Numbered from the stretch's first letter, positions 14,500 to 23,591 are shown. The stretch: 64,000 nucleotides of DNA from Halobaculum marinum (GCF_029338555.1 NZ_CP119989.1:1426001-1490000), one strand, 5' to 3'. Made by a program: numbers and translations. Notes: generated by a model not told the origin, from the letters alone.

Positions 14500-16517
14500 C
14501 TCGCCTCCTTCAGCGCCTCCAGCGCTTCGGGGTTCTCCATCGACGAGAGGTCGCCGGGGTCCTCGCCCTCGTAGACGGAGGCGATAGCGCGGCGGATGAT
14601 CTTCCCCGACTGCGTCTTGGGGAACGCGTCGACGAACAGGATCTCACGGGGGCGGAACGGCTTGCCGTGCTCTTCGCCGACGAGCGCTCGGAGGTCTTCC
14701 TTCAGTTCCTCGGACGGCTTTACGCCGGGTTCGAGGACGACGTACGCGACGACCGCGGTGCCCGTCGTGTCGTCGTCGACGCCGACCGCCGCGGCCTGGT
14801 TGACGGCGTCGTGGTCAATGAGGACGCCTTCGATTTCGGCGGGGCCGACCTTCCGCCCGGCGACGTTGAGCGTGTCGTCGGCGCGCCCGTGGAGGAACCA
14901 GAAGCCGTCGTCGTCCTTCTGGGCCCAGTCGCCGTGGTTCCACATCGGCGGGTCCGTGAACTTCGACCAGTACTCCTCCAGGTAGCGCTCGTCGCCCGAC
15001 CAGAGGCTCTTGGTCATGCTCGGACAGGAGTCGCGCGCGACGAGGTAGCCGCGCTCGTGGGTGTCGGCGATGCTCTCGCCGCCCTCGTCGACGATGTCGA
15101 TGTCCATCCCCAGTCCCGGACCGCCGAGCGTGCACGGCTTGAGGGGCTGGTCGGGCATCGGCATGAGGAAACAGCCACAGATCTCTGTGCCGCCGGAGAT
15201 GTTGACGATGGGCGCCTCGCCGCCGCCGACGTGCTCGTAGAACCACAGCCAGGACTCGGGGTCCCACGGCTCGCCGGTCGACCCGAGGATGCGGAGACTG
15301 GAGAGGTCGTGCCCCTCGACGTGTTCGTCGCCGTACTTCCGCAGTGCGCGGATCGCGGTCGGCGAGATGCCGAACTGTGTCACGTCGTGGCGGTCGATCA
15401 TCTCCCAGAAGCGGTCCGGCTTGGGGTGGTCGGGCGCACCCTCGTACATGAGGATCGTCCCACCGAACGTGTGGTTCCCGATGAGCGTCCACGGACCCAT
15501 CATCCAGCCGATGTCGGACACCCACCAGAACACGTCGTCGGGCTGCTGGTCGAAGCCGAAGTGGATCTCCTTGGCACACTGCAGTTGGACGCCGGCGTGG
15601 GTGTGGACGATGCCCTTCGGCGTCCCGGTCGTCCCCGAGGAGTACAGCAGCATCGACTCCTGGTCGCTGGGGAGTGCCTTCGTGTCGTACTCCGAGGACT
15701 GCTCGGCGACCGAGTCAGCCCACCACTCGTCGCGGTCGTCGGTCCACGGCGTCTCGACGTCGCTCCCCGAGTCGCTCCCATCCAGGCGGTCGTACACGAC
15801 CACGTCCTCGACGTGACCGACCTCGTCGATGGCCTCGTCGGCGGCGCCCTTCAGCGTCACCTCGCTGCCGCGGCGGTAGAAGCCGTCCGCCGTGAACAGC
15901 ACTGCACACCCGGAGTCGTCGATGCGAGTCGCGGTCGCGTCGACGCCGAACCCCGAGAAGATGGGGACCGCGATGGCGCCGACCTTGAAACAGCCGTAGA
16001 GGATGCTCATCACCTCGGGCACCATCGGCATGTAGAGGCCGACCGTGTCGCCCGTCTCGACGCCGACCGACTCCAGGTAGTTCGCGACCCGGTTGCTCTG
16101 TGCGTGGAGGTCGCCGAACGTCACCTCGCGCGTGTCGCCGGGTTCGCCCTCCCAGACGCACGCCACGTCGTCACGGGTGTCGCCGGCGGCGTGACGGTCG
16201 AGGACGTTGTGTGCGACGTTGATCTCGCCGCCCGGATACCAGTCGGTGAACTGTGGTCCGTCGGCGTCGTCGCGGACGGCGTCGTAGTCGGTGTAGAACT
16301 CGACATCGAGGTAGTCGACGAGTTCGTCCCAGAACCAGTCGACGCCGGAGGCCGGTTCTCCGTCGACCTCGGTCGTCGTGCGCTCGATCAACGCCTCGTA
16401 GTCGTCGATGCCGTACGCGCGCTCGAACGCGCGGACGTTCGTCGCCTCGGCGAACGCCTCGCTTGGCTCGTGGACCACGGTGTCCGTGTCGACCGCTGTG
16501 GCCGGGTCGTCGCTCAT
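14496..16517 (-). CDS. acs: AMP-forming acetyl-CoA synthetase family
   Basis: A 673-residue ligase of the ANL superfamily: acyl-CoA formation from acid, ATP and CoA via an acyl-AMP. YSSGTTGTPKG is at about 292-302, and the GSTGEPWDPESW, GRADDTLNVAGRKVGPAE and PKTQSGKIIRR motifs follow, with catalytic Lys639. The W near 414 in GEPWDPESWLWFY is typical of acetate/propionate enzymes, so acetyl- or propionyl-CoA synthetase is likely. ATG 16517 is chosen over 16544: it lies about 35 bases from a good TATA box and begins MSDDPA. The long opposite-strand frame across it is a shadow. Confidence 0.93.
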   Translation of the reverse strand: MSDDPATAVDTDTVVHEPSEAFAEATNVRAFERAYGIDDYEALIERTTTEVDGEPASGVDWFWDELVDYLDVEFYTDYDAVRDDADGPQFTDWYPGGEINVAHNVLDRHAAGDTRDDVACVWEGEPGDTREVTFGDLHAQSNRVANYLESVGVETGDTVGLYMPMVPEVMSILYGCFKVGAIAVPIFSGFGVDATATRIDDSGCAVLFTADGFYRRGSEVTLKGAADEAIDEVGHVEDVVVYDRLDGSDSGSDVETPWTDDRDEWWADSVAEQSSEYDTKALPSDQESMLLYSSGTTGTPKGIVHTHAGVQLQCAKEIHFGFDQQPDDVFWWVSDIGWMMGPWTLIGNHTFGGTILMYEGAPDHPKPDRFWEMIDRHDVTQFGISPTAIRALRKYGDEHVEGHDLSSLRILGSTGEPWDPESWLWFYEHVGGGEAPIVNISGGTEICGCFLMPMPDQPLKPCTLGGPGLGMDIDIVDEGGESIADTHERGYLVARDSCPSMTKSLWSGDERYLEEYWSKFTDPPMWNHGDWAQKDDDGFWFLHGRADDTLNVAGRKVGPAEIEGVLIDHDAVNQAAAVGVDDDTTGTAVVAYVVLEPGVKPSEELKEDLRALVGEEHGKPFRPREILFVDAFPKTQSGKIIRRAIASVYEGEDPGDLSSMENPEALEALKEAS

Positions 16518-16548
16518 GTGCGGCGGTTTTTGCGGCGACGCCAAGTAG

Positions 16549-16555
16549 TTTTATA
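16549..16555 (-). promoter_or_regulatory. TATA box of acs
   Basis: Read on the minus strand this is TATAAAA, the strongest TATA match in the area. It lies 35 bases before ATG 16517, implying a short untranslated leader, and argues against the 16544 start, which would fall upstream of the transcription start. Confidence 0.7.
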
Positions 16556-16634
16556 CCATTCCGGCGGTCGCGACCCGGACGGCCCCGCCCCCTGCCGCGA
16601 CAAGAGCGAAGTACCGCCGCCGACAGCGGCCGGT

Positions 16635-17429
16635 ATGCCCGACGACACAGACGCCTTCGACCCTGCCACCGCGTTCGACCTCTCCGGTCGCGTCGCCGTC
16701 GTCACCGGCGGGACGCGCGGCATCGGTCGCGCCATCGCGCTCGGCCTCGCGAACGCCGGCGCCGACGTGGTGCCGACGAGCCGAACCGCCGCCGACGTGG
16801 ACGACGCCGTCGCGGCCGTCGAATCCCGTGGGGTCGACTCGCTCGCGGTGCCGACGGACGTGACCGACACCGACGACGTGACCGACCTGTTCGCGGCCGT
16901 CGAGTCCGAGTTCGGCGGCGTCGACGTCGTCGTCAACAACGCCGGCGTCAACCCGGAGGGCGCGCTCGGGCCGCCGGAGGCGACGACCGAGGAGGCGGAG
17001 GAGTTCGTCCTCGACGTGAACCTCCGCGGCGCGCTGCGGTGTGCGCGCGCCGCCGCCGAGTCGCTGGCCGCGAGCGGCGGCGGGAACCTGATCAACGTCG
17101 CCTCCGTCGGCGGCCTGGTCGGCCTCCCGCGCCAACACCCGTACGTCGCCTCGAAACACGGACTCGTCGGCGTGACGAAGTCGATGGCGCTCGACTGGGC
17201 GCCCGACGTGCGCGTCAACGCCGTCGCCCCGGGCTACGTCCTCACCGACCTGACGGCGGACATCGAGGGAAACGACCGGCTGATGGCGTCGATCCGCGAC
17301 CGGACGCCGCTGGCGCGGTTCGCCGAGCCCGAAGAGGTCGCCGGGCCGGTGGTGTTCCTCGCGAGCGACGCCGCGAGCTACGTCACGGGCGCGTGTCTGA
17401 GTGTGGACGGCGGGTGGACGGCACGGTAG
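16635..17429 (+). CDS. SDR-family oxidoreductase (FabG-like)
   Basis: A 264-residue classical short-chain dehydrogenase. The nucleotide motif TGGTRGIG is at 24-31, NNAG at 101-104, and the catalytic Ser157, Tyr170 and Lys174 (YVASK) are all present. It ends with YVTGACLSVDGGW, usual for FabG-like enzymes. It reduces or oxidises a carbonyl/alcohol with NAD(P); substrate unknown. Candidates include 3-oxoacyl reductase and sugar dehydrogenase. It diverges from acs with 117 bases between starts, but co-regulation is not shown. Confidence 0.9.
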   Translation: MPDDTDAFDPATAFDLSGRVAVVTGGTRGIGRAIALGLANAGADVVPTSRTAADVDDAVAAVESRGVDSLAVPTDVTDTDDVTDLFAAVESEFGGVDVVVNNAGVNPEGALGPPEATTEEAEEFVLDVNLRGALRCARAAAESLAASGGGNLINVASVGGLVGLPRQHPYVASKHGLVGVTKSMALDWAPDVRVNAVAPGYVLTDLTADIEGNDRLMASIRDRTPLARFAEPEEVAGPVVFLASDAASYVTGACLSVDGGWTAR

Positions 17430-17513
17430 TCGGGTCGGCACGCCCGTGTCGGTGTTACTGCCAGCCGGGAACTCGCCCCACCGACTTTCTCTCGGGTGGT
17501 CGTTGCCTGTCGC

Positions 17514-17792
17514 ATGGGAGAACTCGAGACCGAGGCGGAACAGACGCGCGCGGAGGTCGCGACGTACCTCCGCGACCTCGCCGACCAACTCGACGCCGAC
17601 GGCCCGGTGACACTCGACCTCGGCGGCACCGAGGTGCGGGTGGACCCGACCGACCCCGTGACGTTCAAACTGGAGGGTGAGTCTGACTGGTCGCCCGGCG
17701 ACGCGACGGCGAAACAGAGCGTCGAGTTCGAGTTGGTGTGGTGGCGCGACGTCGAGGGCGCCGACGAGGCGGCGCTGGACGTGCGGTCGTAG
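17514..17792 (+). CDS. Amphi-Trp domain protein
   Basis: A 92-residue protein with the layout of the amphi-Trp family found in haloarchaea: a helix EAEQTRAEVATYLRDLADQLD, a strand pair PVTLDLGGTEVRVDPTDPVTFKLEG and a terminal SVEFELVWWRD. The conserved tryptophans in the last strand give the family its name. Function is unknown; small, soluble, probably cytoplasmic. ATG 17514 is preferred to 17496 because the family start is MGELETEAEQ. Confidence 0.85.
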   Translation: MGELETEAEQTRAEVATYLRDLADQLDADGPVTLDLGGTEVRVDPTDPVTFKLEGESDWSPGDATAKQSVEFELVWWRDVEGADEAALDVRS

Positions 17793-17873
17793 CGGTGGGG
17801 GCGACCGGTCGACCGTGGTGAAGCGGTGGGGGCCTCCACAAACGGTAACTCCCGCCCCTACGTATCGCCCGTC

Positions 17874-18461
17874 ATGTACGTCCGCGACGCCAGGAACCGA
17901 GACGAGGCGTGGCTGCTCGACCGCATCGAGGAGATGGGCCTCGACGAGCGGGCGTTTCGCTCGCGCGACTACGTTATCGCGGTCGAGGAGGGCTCCAACA
18001 CCCGGGCGGGGTTCGGGCGCCTGCGCATCCACAAGACCGACGACGGCGACTACATCGAGTTGACCGGTATCGGCGTGTTGGAGTCGTGGCGCGGCCAGGG
18101 CGTCGGCGCCCACGTCGTCGAGCGACTCGTCGAGAAGGCCGGCGACGACGAGTTCGACGACATCTACTGTTTCACGCCGACTGCGTCGTACCTCGAACAG
18201 TTCGGATTCGCCGCGGTCGACGACGACGAGGTGCCCGACGCGCTCGCCGAACGCCTCGCCGTCGTCGAGGGGGACAACGCCGACCCGGTGACGCCGATGC
18301 GGCTCCCCCGCGAGGCGTTCGTCATGCCCGACCGTCTCCGCGAGCGGTTCAAGCACGCGACCGCCGAGGGCGACGCCGCCGAACCGGCCATCGAGGAGAC
18401 GGCCGAGGACTTCGGCATCGACCCGGAGGAGGCGACGTACAAGTACGACACCGGGCGGTAG
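17874..18461 (+). CDS. GNAT-family N-acetyltransferase
   Basis: A 195-residue protein with a GNAT acetyl-CoA-binding stretch: YIELTGIGVLESWRGQGVGAHVVERLV, where the RGQGVG loop is the pyrophosphate-binding motif. YCFTPTASYLEQFGF fits the fourth motif. The last 60 residues form a charged C-terminal extension with KYDTGR at the end. The acceptor is unknown; GNAT enzymes acetylate amines on proteins, peptides, tRNA or small molecules. It starts 81 bases after the amphi-Trp gene and may share its promoter. ATG 17874 begins with MYVRDA, like family members. Confidence 0.87.
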   Translation: MYVRDARNRDEAWLLDRIEEMGLDERAFRSRDYVIAVEEGSNTRAGFGRLRIHKTDDGDYIELTGIGVLESWRGQGVGAHVVERLVEKAGDDEFDDIYCFTPTASYLEQFGFAAVDDDEVPDALAERLAVVEGDNADPVTPMRLPREAFVMPDRLRERFKHATAEGDAAEPAIEETAEDFGIDPEEATYKYDTGR

Positions 18462-18539
18462 CGATCCGACCGTGACTCCGCCGACGCGGTCGCCGTCACA
18501 GTCTGTCGCCCGAACGAGCGGTGCCGCCAGTTCCGGGCG

Positions 18540-19433
18540 ATGACCCTCGACCCGCCCGCCGACTCGTCTGCCCAGCCGACCGCCGAGGGCGACGAGCGCA
18601 CACCGACCGGCCCCGAGGGCCGCGGGTGGCGCGGGGTGGTCGCGTTCCTCCTGCTCGCGTTCGGCTGGTCGTGGGGGGTCTGGGGGCCGCAGGCGCTCGC
18701 CGCCGAAGGGGTGATCCGCGCGGCACCGACGCTCCCCGCCGTCGGGGCGTTCGGCCCGACTGTCGCCGCGTTCGTCCTCGTCGCGTACGCCGACGGGTGG
18801 TCCGGGGTCCGCCGTCTCGCGGCGCGAGCGGTTCGTGTGGACTTCCCGAGGCGGTGGCTCGCACCCGCGCTGTTGCTCGCGCCCGCACTCGTGGTGCTCG
18901 CGCTGGGCGTCGCGTTCGCGACCGACACGGCCCCGTCGTTCCCGTGGGCCGGCAGCCCCGTCGTGCTCCCGGTCGCGTTCGTGTTCGTGCTCCTGCTCGG
19001 TGGTCCCGTCCAAGAGGAGTTCGGCTGGCGAGGCTACCTGCTGGACCCGCTGCAGGAACGACTCTCCGCGCTCGGCGGCGGCGTCGCCGTCGGACTGATC
19101 TGGGCGCTGTGGCACGTCCCGCTGTTCTACGTCCCGAGTGAGACGATCTACTACCGGCGTTCGTTCGTCGGGTTTGCCGTCTCGATCACGCTACTGTCGG
19201 TCCTCCTCACGTGGCTGTACAACAACACGAACGGGAGTCTGCTCCCGGCGCTCCTCTTGCACGCGACGTGGAACTGGTCGCAGGTGATGTTCCCGGTGCT
19301 CGACTCCGATCCCGCGAGCCTCGCGATGGTCGTCCTGCTGGCCGTGACGACGGTGGGGGTGGTCGGCTACTGGGGCCCGAGTCGGCTGACCCGTTTGCCC
19401 GCCCTCCCGGCCGACTTGCGTCCCGGGCGGTAG
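18540..19433 (+). CDS. CPBP-family intramembrane protease (CAAX/Abi)
   Basis: A 297-residue membrane protein with about eight helices. The CPBP motifs are present: EEFGWRG at 159-165 (EExxxR), WHVPLF with His192, and LLHATWNW near 248-255. Relatives include Rce1-type CAAX proteases and bacterial Abi proteins, some of which protect against self-made bacteriocins. In haloarchaea the substrate is unknown. The N-terminal 28 residues are hydrophilic and acidic. No bacteriocin-like gene is beside it. Confidence 0.9.
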   Translation: MTLDPPADSSAQPTAEGDERTPTGPEGRGWRGVVAFLLLAFGWSWGVWGPQALAAEGVIRAAPTLPAVGAFGPTVAAFVLVAYADGWSGVRRLAARAVRVDFPRRWLAPALLLAPALVVLALGVAFATDTAPSFPWAGSPVVLPVAFVFVLLLGGPVQEEFGWRGYLLDPLQERLSALGGGVAVGLIWALWHVPLFYVPSETIYYRRSFVGFAVSITLLSVLLTWLYNNTNGSLLPALLLHATWNWSQVMFPVLDSDPASLAMVVLLAVTTVGVVGYWGPSRLTRLPALPADLRPGR

Positions 19434-19535
19434 CGTGTGGAGACGACTCGGCGTCGAGACGAGCGTGTTCGGACGTGTCGATAGTCGTTGAGCGTTCCTC
19501 CGACTGGGGGGAGGAGTCAGCGGTCCGAGTGCCGC

Positions 19536-19796
19536 TCAGGTCCGGCCTTCGAGGAAGTCCGTCGAGAACACCAAGTACGCGAGCACCGAGCAGAAGAGGA
19601 TCGGCGGGAGGATGGCGAACCCCCACAGCGGGTCGATCCCCCAGAACAGCAGCAGCAGCACGTCGGCGATACCGATCGCGAGGAACGGGATCACCGCGAC
19701 GACCGCCCAGAACCGGCTCCGTCCGCCCTCCTCGTCCTCGGCCTCCTCGGCCGCGAACTCTCCTGACTCGCCGCCGTCGCGGGCGCTCGTCGCCAT
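19536..19796 (-). CDS. Small two-helix membrane protein
   Basis: An 86-residue protein with an acidic N-terminal 30 residues and two membrane helices: FWAVVAVIPFLAIGIADVLLLLF and PLWGFAILPPILFCSVLAYLV. The loop between them holds WGIDPLWG. I do not recognise the family. The in-frame ATG at 19844 would add 16 residues; 19796 begins MATSARDGGES and is favoured by composition. It lies 61 bases downstream of a second small membrane-protein gene on the same strand, with which it is probably co-transcribed. Confidence 0.75.
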   Translation of the reverse strand: MATSARDGGESGEFAAEEAEDEEGGRSRFWAVVAVIPFLAIGIADVLLLLFWGIDPLWGFAILPPILFCSVLAYLVFSTDFLEGRT

Positions 19797-19857
19797 ACCC
19801 GACCTCGGATCCGCGGCCACAAAAGGGGCCCGCTCGGCGGCCACGCGCGCCTCCGGA

Positions 19858-20181
19858 TCAGTTCACGGCGTCGTCGTCGAACCGGGAGGCGACCGTCACC
19901 AACCCGAACAGCGTCCCGAGGACCGCCAGCGAGAGGACCGCCCCGTACAGCGCCATCGCCGCCGGCGACCCCGGGAGCGTGACGGCGCCGAACACCGTGA
20001 CCGCGGGGACGGCGTTGTTCGCGGCGACGACGTAGCCCGCTGCCGCGGCGAACAGCGTCACCGCCGCCGCCGCGCCGACGAGGTACGGGCGACCCGACGC
20101 CTCGGTCGTCTCCGCCTCGCCCTCGATCAACCCCTCCTCGTCGCCGTCGGCGTCGTCTGTCGCCGTCGCGGATTCGCGCAC
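19858..20181 (-). CDS. Small membrane protein, function unknown
   Basis: Read from GTG 20181 this is a 107-residue protein: acidic N terminus (about 30 residues), helix YLVGAAAAVTLFAAAAGYVVA, then a loop and helix AMALYGAVLSLAVLGTLFGLV, ending SRFDDDAVN. The frame extends to 20259 but the added residues are Arg/Pro-rich and intergenic in character. Its two-helix plan resembles the neighbour at 19536. Small pairs like this are common accessory membrane genes in haloarchaea; I assign no function. It diverges from the cytidine deaminase gene. Confidence 0.7.
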   Translation of the reverse strand: MRESATATDDADGDEEGLIEGEAETTEASGRPYLVGAAAAVTLFAAAAGYVVAANNAVPAVTVFGAVTLPGSPAAMALYGAVLSLAVLGTLFGLVTVASRFDDDAVN

Positions 20182-20290
20182 GACCGGATTTGGGTCGCAC
20201 TCCACAAGGCGCTGTCGGGGGCGGATCGTCGGTCGTCGGGGCGGCGCCACACGACCCACGATTAAGTGCGCGCGCCGGGTTCGTCGGAGT

Positions 20291-20731
20291 ATGACAGACG
20301 ACTCCGCCGTCCCCGCGGCCGACCCGCTCGTCGCCGCCGCCCGCGAGGCGTTCGCCGACGCGTACGTCCCCTACTCCGAGTACCCCGTCGGCGCCGCCAT
20401 CCGCACCGCCGACGGCACCGTGTTCGTCGGCTGCAACATCGAGAACGCCAACTACTCCAACTCGCTGCACGCCGAGGAGGTCGCCATCGGCGAGGCGGTG
20501 AAGAACGGTCACACGGAGTTCGACCGTCTCGCGGTCGCCTCCGACGCCCGCGACGGCGTCACCCCGTGTGGGATGTGTCGCCAGACGCTCGCGGAGTTCT
20601 GTGACGCCGACCTGGAGGTCGTCTGCGACGAGGGCGACGGCGTGTCGACGTACACGCTCGGAGAGTTGCTCCCCGACACGATCAGTCTCCAGACACTCAC
20701 CGACGCGGAGGAACAGCGGAGACAGCGGTAG
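20291..20731 (+). CDS. cdd: Cytidine deaminase
   Basis: A 146-residue enzyme of the short cytidine-deaminase size, converting (deoxy)cytidine to (deoxy)uridine. Zinc motifs are HAEE with His60 and Glu62, and PCGMCRQ with Cys93 and Cys96. GCNIENANYS (47-56) binds nucleoside. Short tetrameric enzymes usually have Cys in place of the histidine, so the His-Cys-Cys set is worth noting. It feeds pyrimidine salvage and fits with the uridine phosphorylase gene 2 kb downstream. It converges with the methyltransferase gene, nine bases apart. Confidence 0.94.
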   Translation: MTDDSAVPAADPLVAAAREAFADAYVPYSEYPVGAAIRTADGTVFVGCNIENANYSNSLHAEEVAIGEAVKNGHTEFDRLAVASDARDGVTPCGMCRQTLAEFCDADLEVVCDEGDGVSTYTLGELLPDTISLQTLTDAEEQRRQR

Positions 20732-20740
20732 TCGGTCCGG

Positions 20741-21373
20741 TCACTCGCGCCGACGTGCGCCGACGAGGAACGCCGGCGACCGAGACCCGCGGCGCTCGAA
20801 GATAGCGTCGGACACGAACGCCAGATCCCACCCGCGCTCGGGCCGGAACAGGTCGCGGAGGTCCGCGCGCGAGAGCGACGCCCACGTCGCTGGCACCCCG
20901 TCCCCGCGCGCGTCACACAGGAGGAAGTACCACCCGCTCGGACGGAGTGTCCGCCTGACCGCCTCGACCGCGAGGCGCTGTTCGCGCGGCCCCAGACAGT
21001 GGAGCATCCCCGAGTCGACGACCGTGTCGGGCCGGAGACCGAGGTCGGCCAACCGGAGCGCGTCCCACACGATGAACCGCGCGGGCACCCGGCGCCACCG
21101 GGCCTTCTCGCGGGCCTGTCGGATCGCCGTCGGCGCCACGTCGACGCCGAGCACCTCGTGGCCGTGTCGCGCGAGGAACAGCGACAGTTCGCCGGTGCCG
21201 CAGCCGACTTCGATCACCCGGCGGCCGATCCGCCCCGCCTCCTCGAGGCGGACGAACGCCCGTTGGGGCCGCCCGATGTCCCAGTTGGGCGGCGCGCCGT
21301 GGTAGGAGGCGTCGAAGCCGTACGCGGCGGCGGGGTTGGCGTAGTCCAGTCCGGAGTAGACAGGCGGAGCCAC
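20741..21373 (-). CDS. SAM-dependent methyltransferase, class I
   Basis: A 210-residue Rossmann methyltransferase: motif I is VIEVGCGTGELSLFLA at about 53-68, with GVDVAP as the acidic loop after the second strand and VVDSGMLHCL as motif IV. The N-terminal MAPPVYSGLDYANPAAAYGFDASYHGAPPNWDIG shapes the substrate side and resembles a group of small-molecule (thiopurine/tellurite-like) methyltransferases. The acceptor is unknown. It lies 51 bases downstream of the serine hydrolase gene on the same strand, so they may share a transcript. Confidence 0.88.
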   Translation of the reverse strand: MAPPVYSGLDYANPAAAYGFDASYHGAPPNWDIGRPQRAFVRLEEAGRIGRRVIEVGCGTGELSLFLARHGHEVLGVDVAPTAIRQAREKARWRRVPARFIVWDALRLADLGLRPDTVVDSGMLHCLGPREQRLAVEAVRRTLRPSGWYFLLCDARGDGVPATWASLSRADLRDLFRPERGWDLAFVSDAIFERRGSRSPAFLVGARRRE

Positions 21374-21424
21374 GCCGAGACGGACGCGGGTGACCGGCTT
21401 AGTTCCGGGCGACGGTTCTCTCGC

Positions 21425-22567
21425 TCAGACGCCGTCGAGCAGTCGCGCGAACACGCGGTCCTGGTTCGGCATGTCCGCCCGGTCGGCGTAGTCGTCGGCC
21501 AACTCCAGCCACCGGAGCACGACCACGAGGTCGTGTTCCGGGTCGACCCAGACGACGTTCTGCCCGTGGCCGAGCATCGCGTACGCCGACGATGGCGCCG
21601 ACGGCCACAGCGCGTTGTCGGTGTTGAGCCACAACAGGAAGCCGTAGTTCGGGTTCGCGTCACACGGCGCCGTCGCGCGGTCGACCCAGTCCGCCGAGAG
21701 GAGTCGGTCGTCGCCCCACCGGCCCCCGTTGAGCAAGAGGTGGCCCGCCCGAGCGAGGTCGCGCGCGGAGCCCCAGAAGCCGCCGCCCCAGTGCCCGCCG
21801 CCGGAGACGGACTGCATCGGTCGCCCCTCGACCTCGACGCTGGAGTTGTGGTAGCCGTGCCACTCCCACGTCCGCGTCGCGCCCGCGGGGTCCATCACCT
21901 CGTGCGCCAGGACGCGGGGGAGCGGCTTCGCCCACAGTCGCAACAGCGACAGCGCGAGGCGGTTGATCCGCACGTCGTTGTACTCCCAGTGGGTGCCCGG
22001 CGCCTCCAGGTCGCGGTGCTCGCCCTTGCCGGGGCCGCCGGTCTTGCCGACGCCGCGGTTGCGGTCGATGGTGTCGGGTCGGTCGAACAGCGTCCCCTCC
22101 CACTCGCTCGTCTGGTCGAGCAGGTGGCGCCACGTGATGGGTGCGTTCTGCTCGCTCGCGAATCCGCCGTCGCTCGCGTGGCTCGGGTGGTCGGTGACGC
22201 GCTCGTCCAACTCGAACAGCCCGCGGTCCCACGCGACGCCGGCGACGATGGAGAGGAACGACTTCGCCACCGAGAACGAGTGGTCGACCCGTCGGGTGTC
22301 GCCCCACTCGGCGACGAGTCGCCCCTCCTTGAGGATCAGCCCCGCGGGGCCGCCGCGCCGGTCGGGCATCGGGCCGAGCGTGTACCCCAACTCGCCCTCG
22401 GACTCGTCCCACGGCTCCTGGTTCGAGAAGTCGTATGCGACCTGCTCGGGCAGGGTGCCGTGCGTCAGGTGGAACTCGACGGCGTCGCGGACGGCGTCGG
22501 GGTCGAGGCCAGCGTCTGCGGGGGCGACCGACTCGAACCCCTCGTCGCCGGCGGCGGGGAACTGCAT
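21425..22567 (-). CDS. Serine hydrolase, beta-lactamase/PBP fold
   Basis: A 380-residue penicillin-binding-fold enzyme: SFSVAKS places the nucleophile Ser99 and Lys102 (SxxK), and YND at 196-198 is the second motif (YxN). A C-terminal GHGQN (near 340) stands where KTG usually is, as in esterase-type members. Archaea lack peptidoglycan, so it is more likely an esterase, amidase or D-peptidase than a cell-wall enzyme. No signal peptide is seen, so it is probably cytoplasmic. It precedes the methyltransferase gene on the same strand. Confidence 0.87.
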   Translation of the reverse strand: MQFPAAGDEGFESVAPADAGLDPDAVRDAVEFHLTHGTLPEQVAYDFSNQEPWDESEGELGYTLGPMPDRRGGPAGLILKEGRLVAEWGDTRRVDHSFSVAKSFLSIVAGVAWDRGLFELDERVTDHPSHASDGGFASEQNAPITWRHLLDQTSEWEGTLFDRPDTIDRNRGVGKTGGPGKGEHRDLEAPGTHWEYNDVRINRLALSLLRLWAKPLPRVLAHEVMDPAGATRTWEWHGYHNSSVEVEGRPMQSVSGGGHWGGGFWGSARDLARAGHLLLNGGRWGDDRLLSADWVDRATAPCDANPNYGFLLWLNTDNALWPSAPSSAYAMLGHGQNVVWVDPEHDLVVVLRWLELADDYADRADMPNQDRVFARLLDGV

Positions 22568-22666
22568 GGGTCGCGGTCCGCGTGTGCCGTCAAAAAGCGC
22601 CGGGAGTCGGCGACTGGTGCCGCAGAAACGAGCGAACTACAAGGCGGCTTCCAGTAGTTCCGGAAC

Positions 22667-23503
22667 ATGAGTGATCACGGCCCCAGCGACGACAGCGAGG
22701 ACCCGAACGCGGAGGTTCAGTACCACATCGAGGTCGGCCCCGACGATGTGGCCGACACCGTCCTCCTCCCGGGCAACCCCGAGCGCGTCGACAAGGTGAC
22801 CGCGCTGTGGGACGACCACGCAGAGAAGGCGTACCACCGTGAGTACCGCACCGCGACCGGGACGTACGACGGCGAACCGATCTCGGTCACGTCGACGGGT
22901 ATCGGCTCTCCCTCCGCCGCTATCGCGGTCGAGGAACTCGCCCGTGCGGGCGTGGACACCTTCATCCGCGTCGGCTCCTGTGGCGCCATCCAAGAGGAGA
23001 TGGACATCGGCGACCTCGTCATCACCTCCGGCGCCGTCCGCCAAGAGGGGACGAGCAAGGAGTACGTCCGCGAGGACTACCCCGCGACCGCCGACCACGA
23101 GGTCGTCTCCGCACTCGTGGCCGCCGCCGAACGCCTCGGCTACGACTACCACGTCGGCATCACCATGTCTGCCGACTCCTTCTACGCCGGGCAGGGGCGC
23201 CCCGGGTTCGAAGGGTTCCGCGCCGCCGGTGCCGACGACCTCGTCGACGAACTCAGAGAGGCGAACGTGAAGAACATCGAGATGGAGGCCGCCGCCATCA
23301 CGACCATCGCGAACGTGTACGGCCTGCGCGCCGGCGCCGTCTGCACGGTGTACGCCAACCGCGTCACCGGCGAGTTCCGCACCGAGGGCGAGTCGCGGGC
23401 CGCCGAGTGCGCCAGCCTCGCGGCGGCGCTCCTCGCGCGGATGGACGAGGTGAAGCGCGAGGCGGGCGTCGACCGCTGGCACGCCGGCCTGTCGCTGGAG
23501 TAG
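22667..23503 (+). CDS. udp: Uridine phosphorylase-like nucleoside phosphorylase
   Basis: A 278-residue PNP/UDP-family enzyme that splits a nucleoside with phosphate to ribose-1-phosphate and base. The motifs are LLPGNPERV, STGIGSPSAAIAVEELA (the family signature), IRVGSCGAIQ and NIEMEAAAI, where the Met-Glu grips ribose. Size and the GSCGA segment fit uridine phosphorylase, but other bases are possible. It pairs functionally with cytidine deaminase for pyrimidine salvage. It diverges from the serine hydrolase with 99 bases between. Confidence 0.92.
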   Translation: MSDHGPSDDSEDPNAEVQYHIEVGPDDVADTVLLPGNPERVDKVTALWDDHAEKAYHREYRTATGTYDGEPISVTSTGIGSPSAAIAVEELARAGVDTFIRVGSCGAIQEEMDIGDLVITSGAVRQEGTSKEYVREDYPATADHEVVSALVAAAERLGYDYHVGITMSADSFYAGQGRPGFEGFRAAGADDLVDELREANVKNIEMEAAAITTIANVYGLRAGAVCTVYANRVTGEFRTEGESRAAECASLAAALLARMDEVKREAGVDRWHAGLSLE

Positions 23504-23591
23504 GCGGGTCGCGGGTCCACCACGGTCGACCCCCGACAGATCGGGAGGTTGCGCCTCCGGACGCGTCCGTTGCTGGCGGTTTCAACACGCC

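Noticed and set aside
14667-16620. A 650-codon open frame on the plus strand across acs and its promoter
   Set aside because: It is antisense to a fully motif-supported acetyl-CoA synthetase gene; long antisense frames are expected when the third codon base is nearly always G or C. Its sequence has no family motif. The real plus-strand gene begins at 16635.
19434-19535. Possible terminator after the CPBP gene
   Set aside because: No run of T follows the stop and no stable stem was seen.
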